Assembly (NCBI GenBank): GCA_964568975.1
Contig: CAZMSO010000013.1
Coordinates: 13,259-77,258, forward strand
DNA length: 64,000 nt
Direction of reading: 5' to 3'
DNA from: CAZADA01 sp964568975
GTDB taxonomy: Bacteria > Pseudomonadota > Alphaproteobacteria > Caulobacterales > Maricaulaceae
Shown: one piece after another, positions 63,996 through 64,000 of the stretch
Numbering within the stretch: the stretch's first letter is position 1
How the letters are laid out: each line of letters begins with the position of its first letter
Made by a program: the position numbers and the translations under genes
Notes under the pieces: model-generated
Databases searched by the model: none
The model's input: only the letters and a program-made list of their open reading frames with translations
Told to the model about the DNA's origin: nothing

Positions 63996-64000
63996 CCAAC

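Overview
This window comes from a GC-rich, flagellated, aerobic Gram-negative bacterium, most likely an alphaproteobacterium. Supporting evidence is the cytochrome aa3 oxidase cluster in the order ctaC-ctaD-ctaB-(CoxF-like)-ctaG-ctaE-DUF983-SURF1, a bacterial leucyltransferase (Bpt) of the N-degron pathway, a plant-type glutamate-cysteine ligase, DUF4170 next to an MsbA-like exporter, and MotB. A Caulobacterales/Maricaulales/Parvularculales-like lineage is plausible, but I cannot fix the genus. One run of 100 N shows a scaffolded draft assembly. Nearly all of the window is ordinary chromosomal coding DNA. I see no prophage, insertion sequence, CRISPR array or integrated island.

Layout. 0-1.3 kb: fliE-flgC-flgB on the minus strand. 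1.4-4.7 kb: a DUF2855 protein, a membrane AraC-type regulator and a DUF2306-like membrane protein. 4.8-6.8 kb: tRNA-Gly(CCC) and a secreted two-domain protein resembling a caspase fused to a DUF900 hydrolase, with both nucleophiles apparently lost. 6.8-10.7 kb: both subunits of methylmalonyl-CoA mutase. 10.7-12.6 kb: a frameshifted Uma2-family gene, YbjQ and a beta-hydroxyacid dehydrogenase. 12.8-19.9 kb: penicillin acylase, flavin reductase, MotB, an SLC13 permease and Bpt. 20-26.2 kb: a complete TRAP transporter with a 2-oxoacid-type binding protein, followed by a single-chain E1 (AceE/transketolase-like) enzyme. 26.3-36 kb: P-type ATPase, PurF, SDR, alpha/beta hydrolase, RsmB-like methyltransferase, DMT transporter and DUF4386.

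36-41.6 kb: an orphan PIN-domain protein, a stand-alone six-TM ABC membrane domain, GuaB, RNase HI, an AlgH-family protein and a serine hydrolase. 41.67-41.77 kb: the assembly gap, inside a short tandem repeat. 41.8-49.3 kb: GNAT, SURF1, DUF983 and the aa3 oxidase cluster with Cox11, heme O synthase and subunits I-III, much of it linked by 1-4 base overlaps that suggest translational coupling. 49.5-53 kb: a POT peptide transporter, a tandem-repeat region and an orphan VirD4-like ATPase. 53.2-63.6 kb: GshA, an MsbA-like exporter with DUF4170, a FrnE-like DsbA protein, a miniature flagellar rod-like protein, an unrecognised Cys-containing exported protein, UbiA, RsmE and an S9 peptidase. An initiator tRNA closes the window.

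How the genes fit together. The window covers respiration (aa3 oxidase plus heme and copper assembly factors), purine synthesis (PurF, GuaB), propionyl/methylmalonyl-CoA metabolism (MutAB), carboxylate or peptide uptake (TRAP, SLC13, POT), motility, and glutathione and ubiquinone synthesis. The least ordinary items are the apparent double pseudoenzyme at 5-6.7 kb, the TRAP transporter coupled to a lone E1, the soluble orphan VirD4-like ATPase, and the exported eight-cysteine protein at 58.2-59.2 kb.
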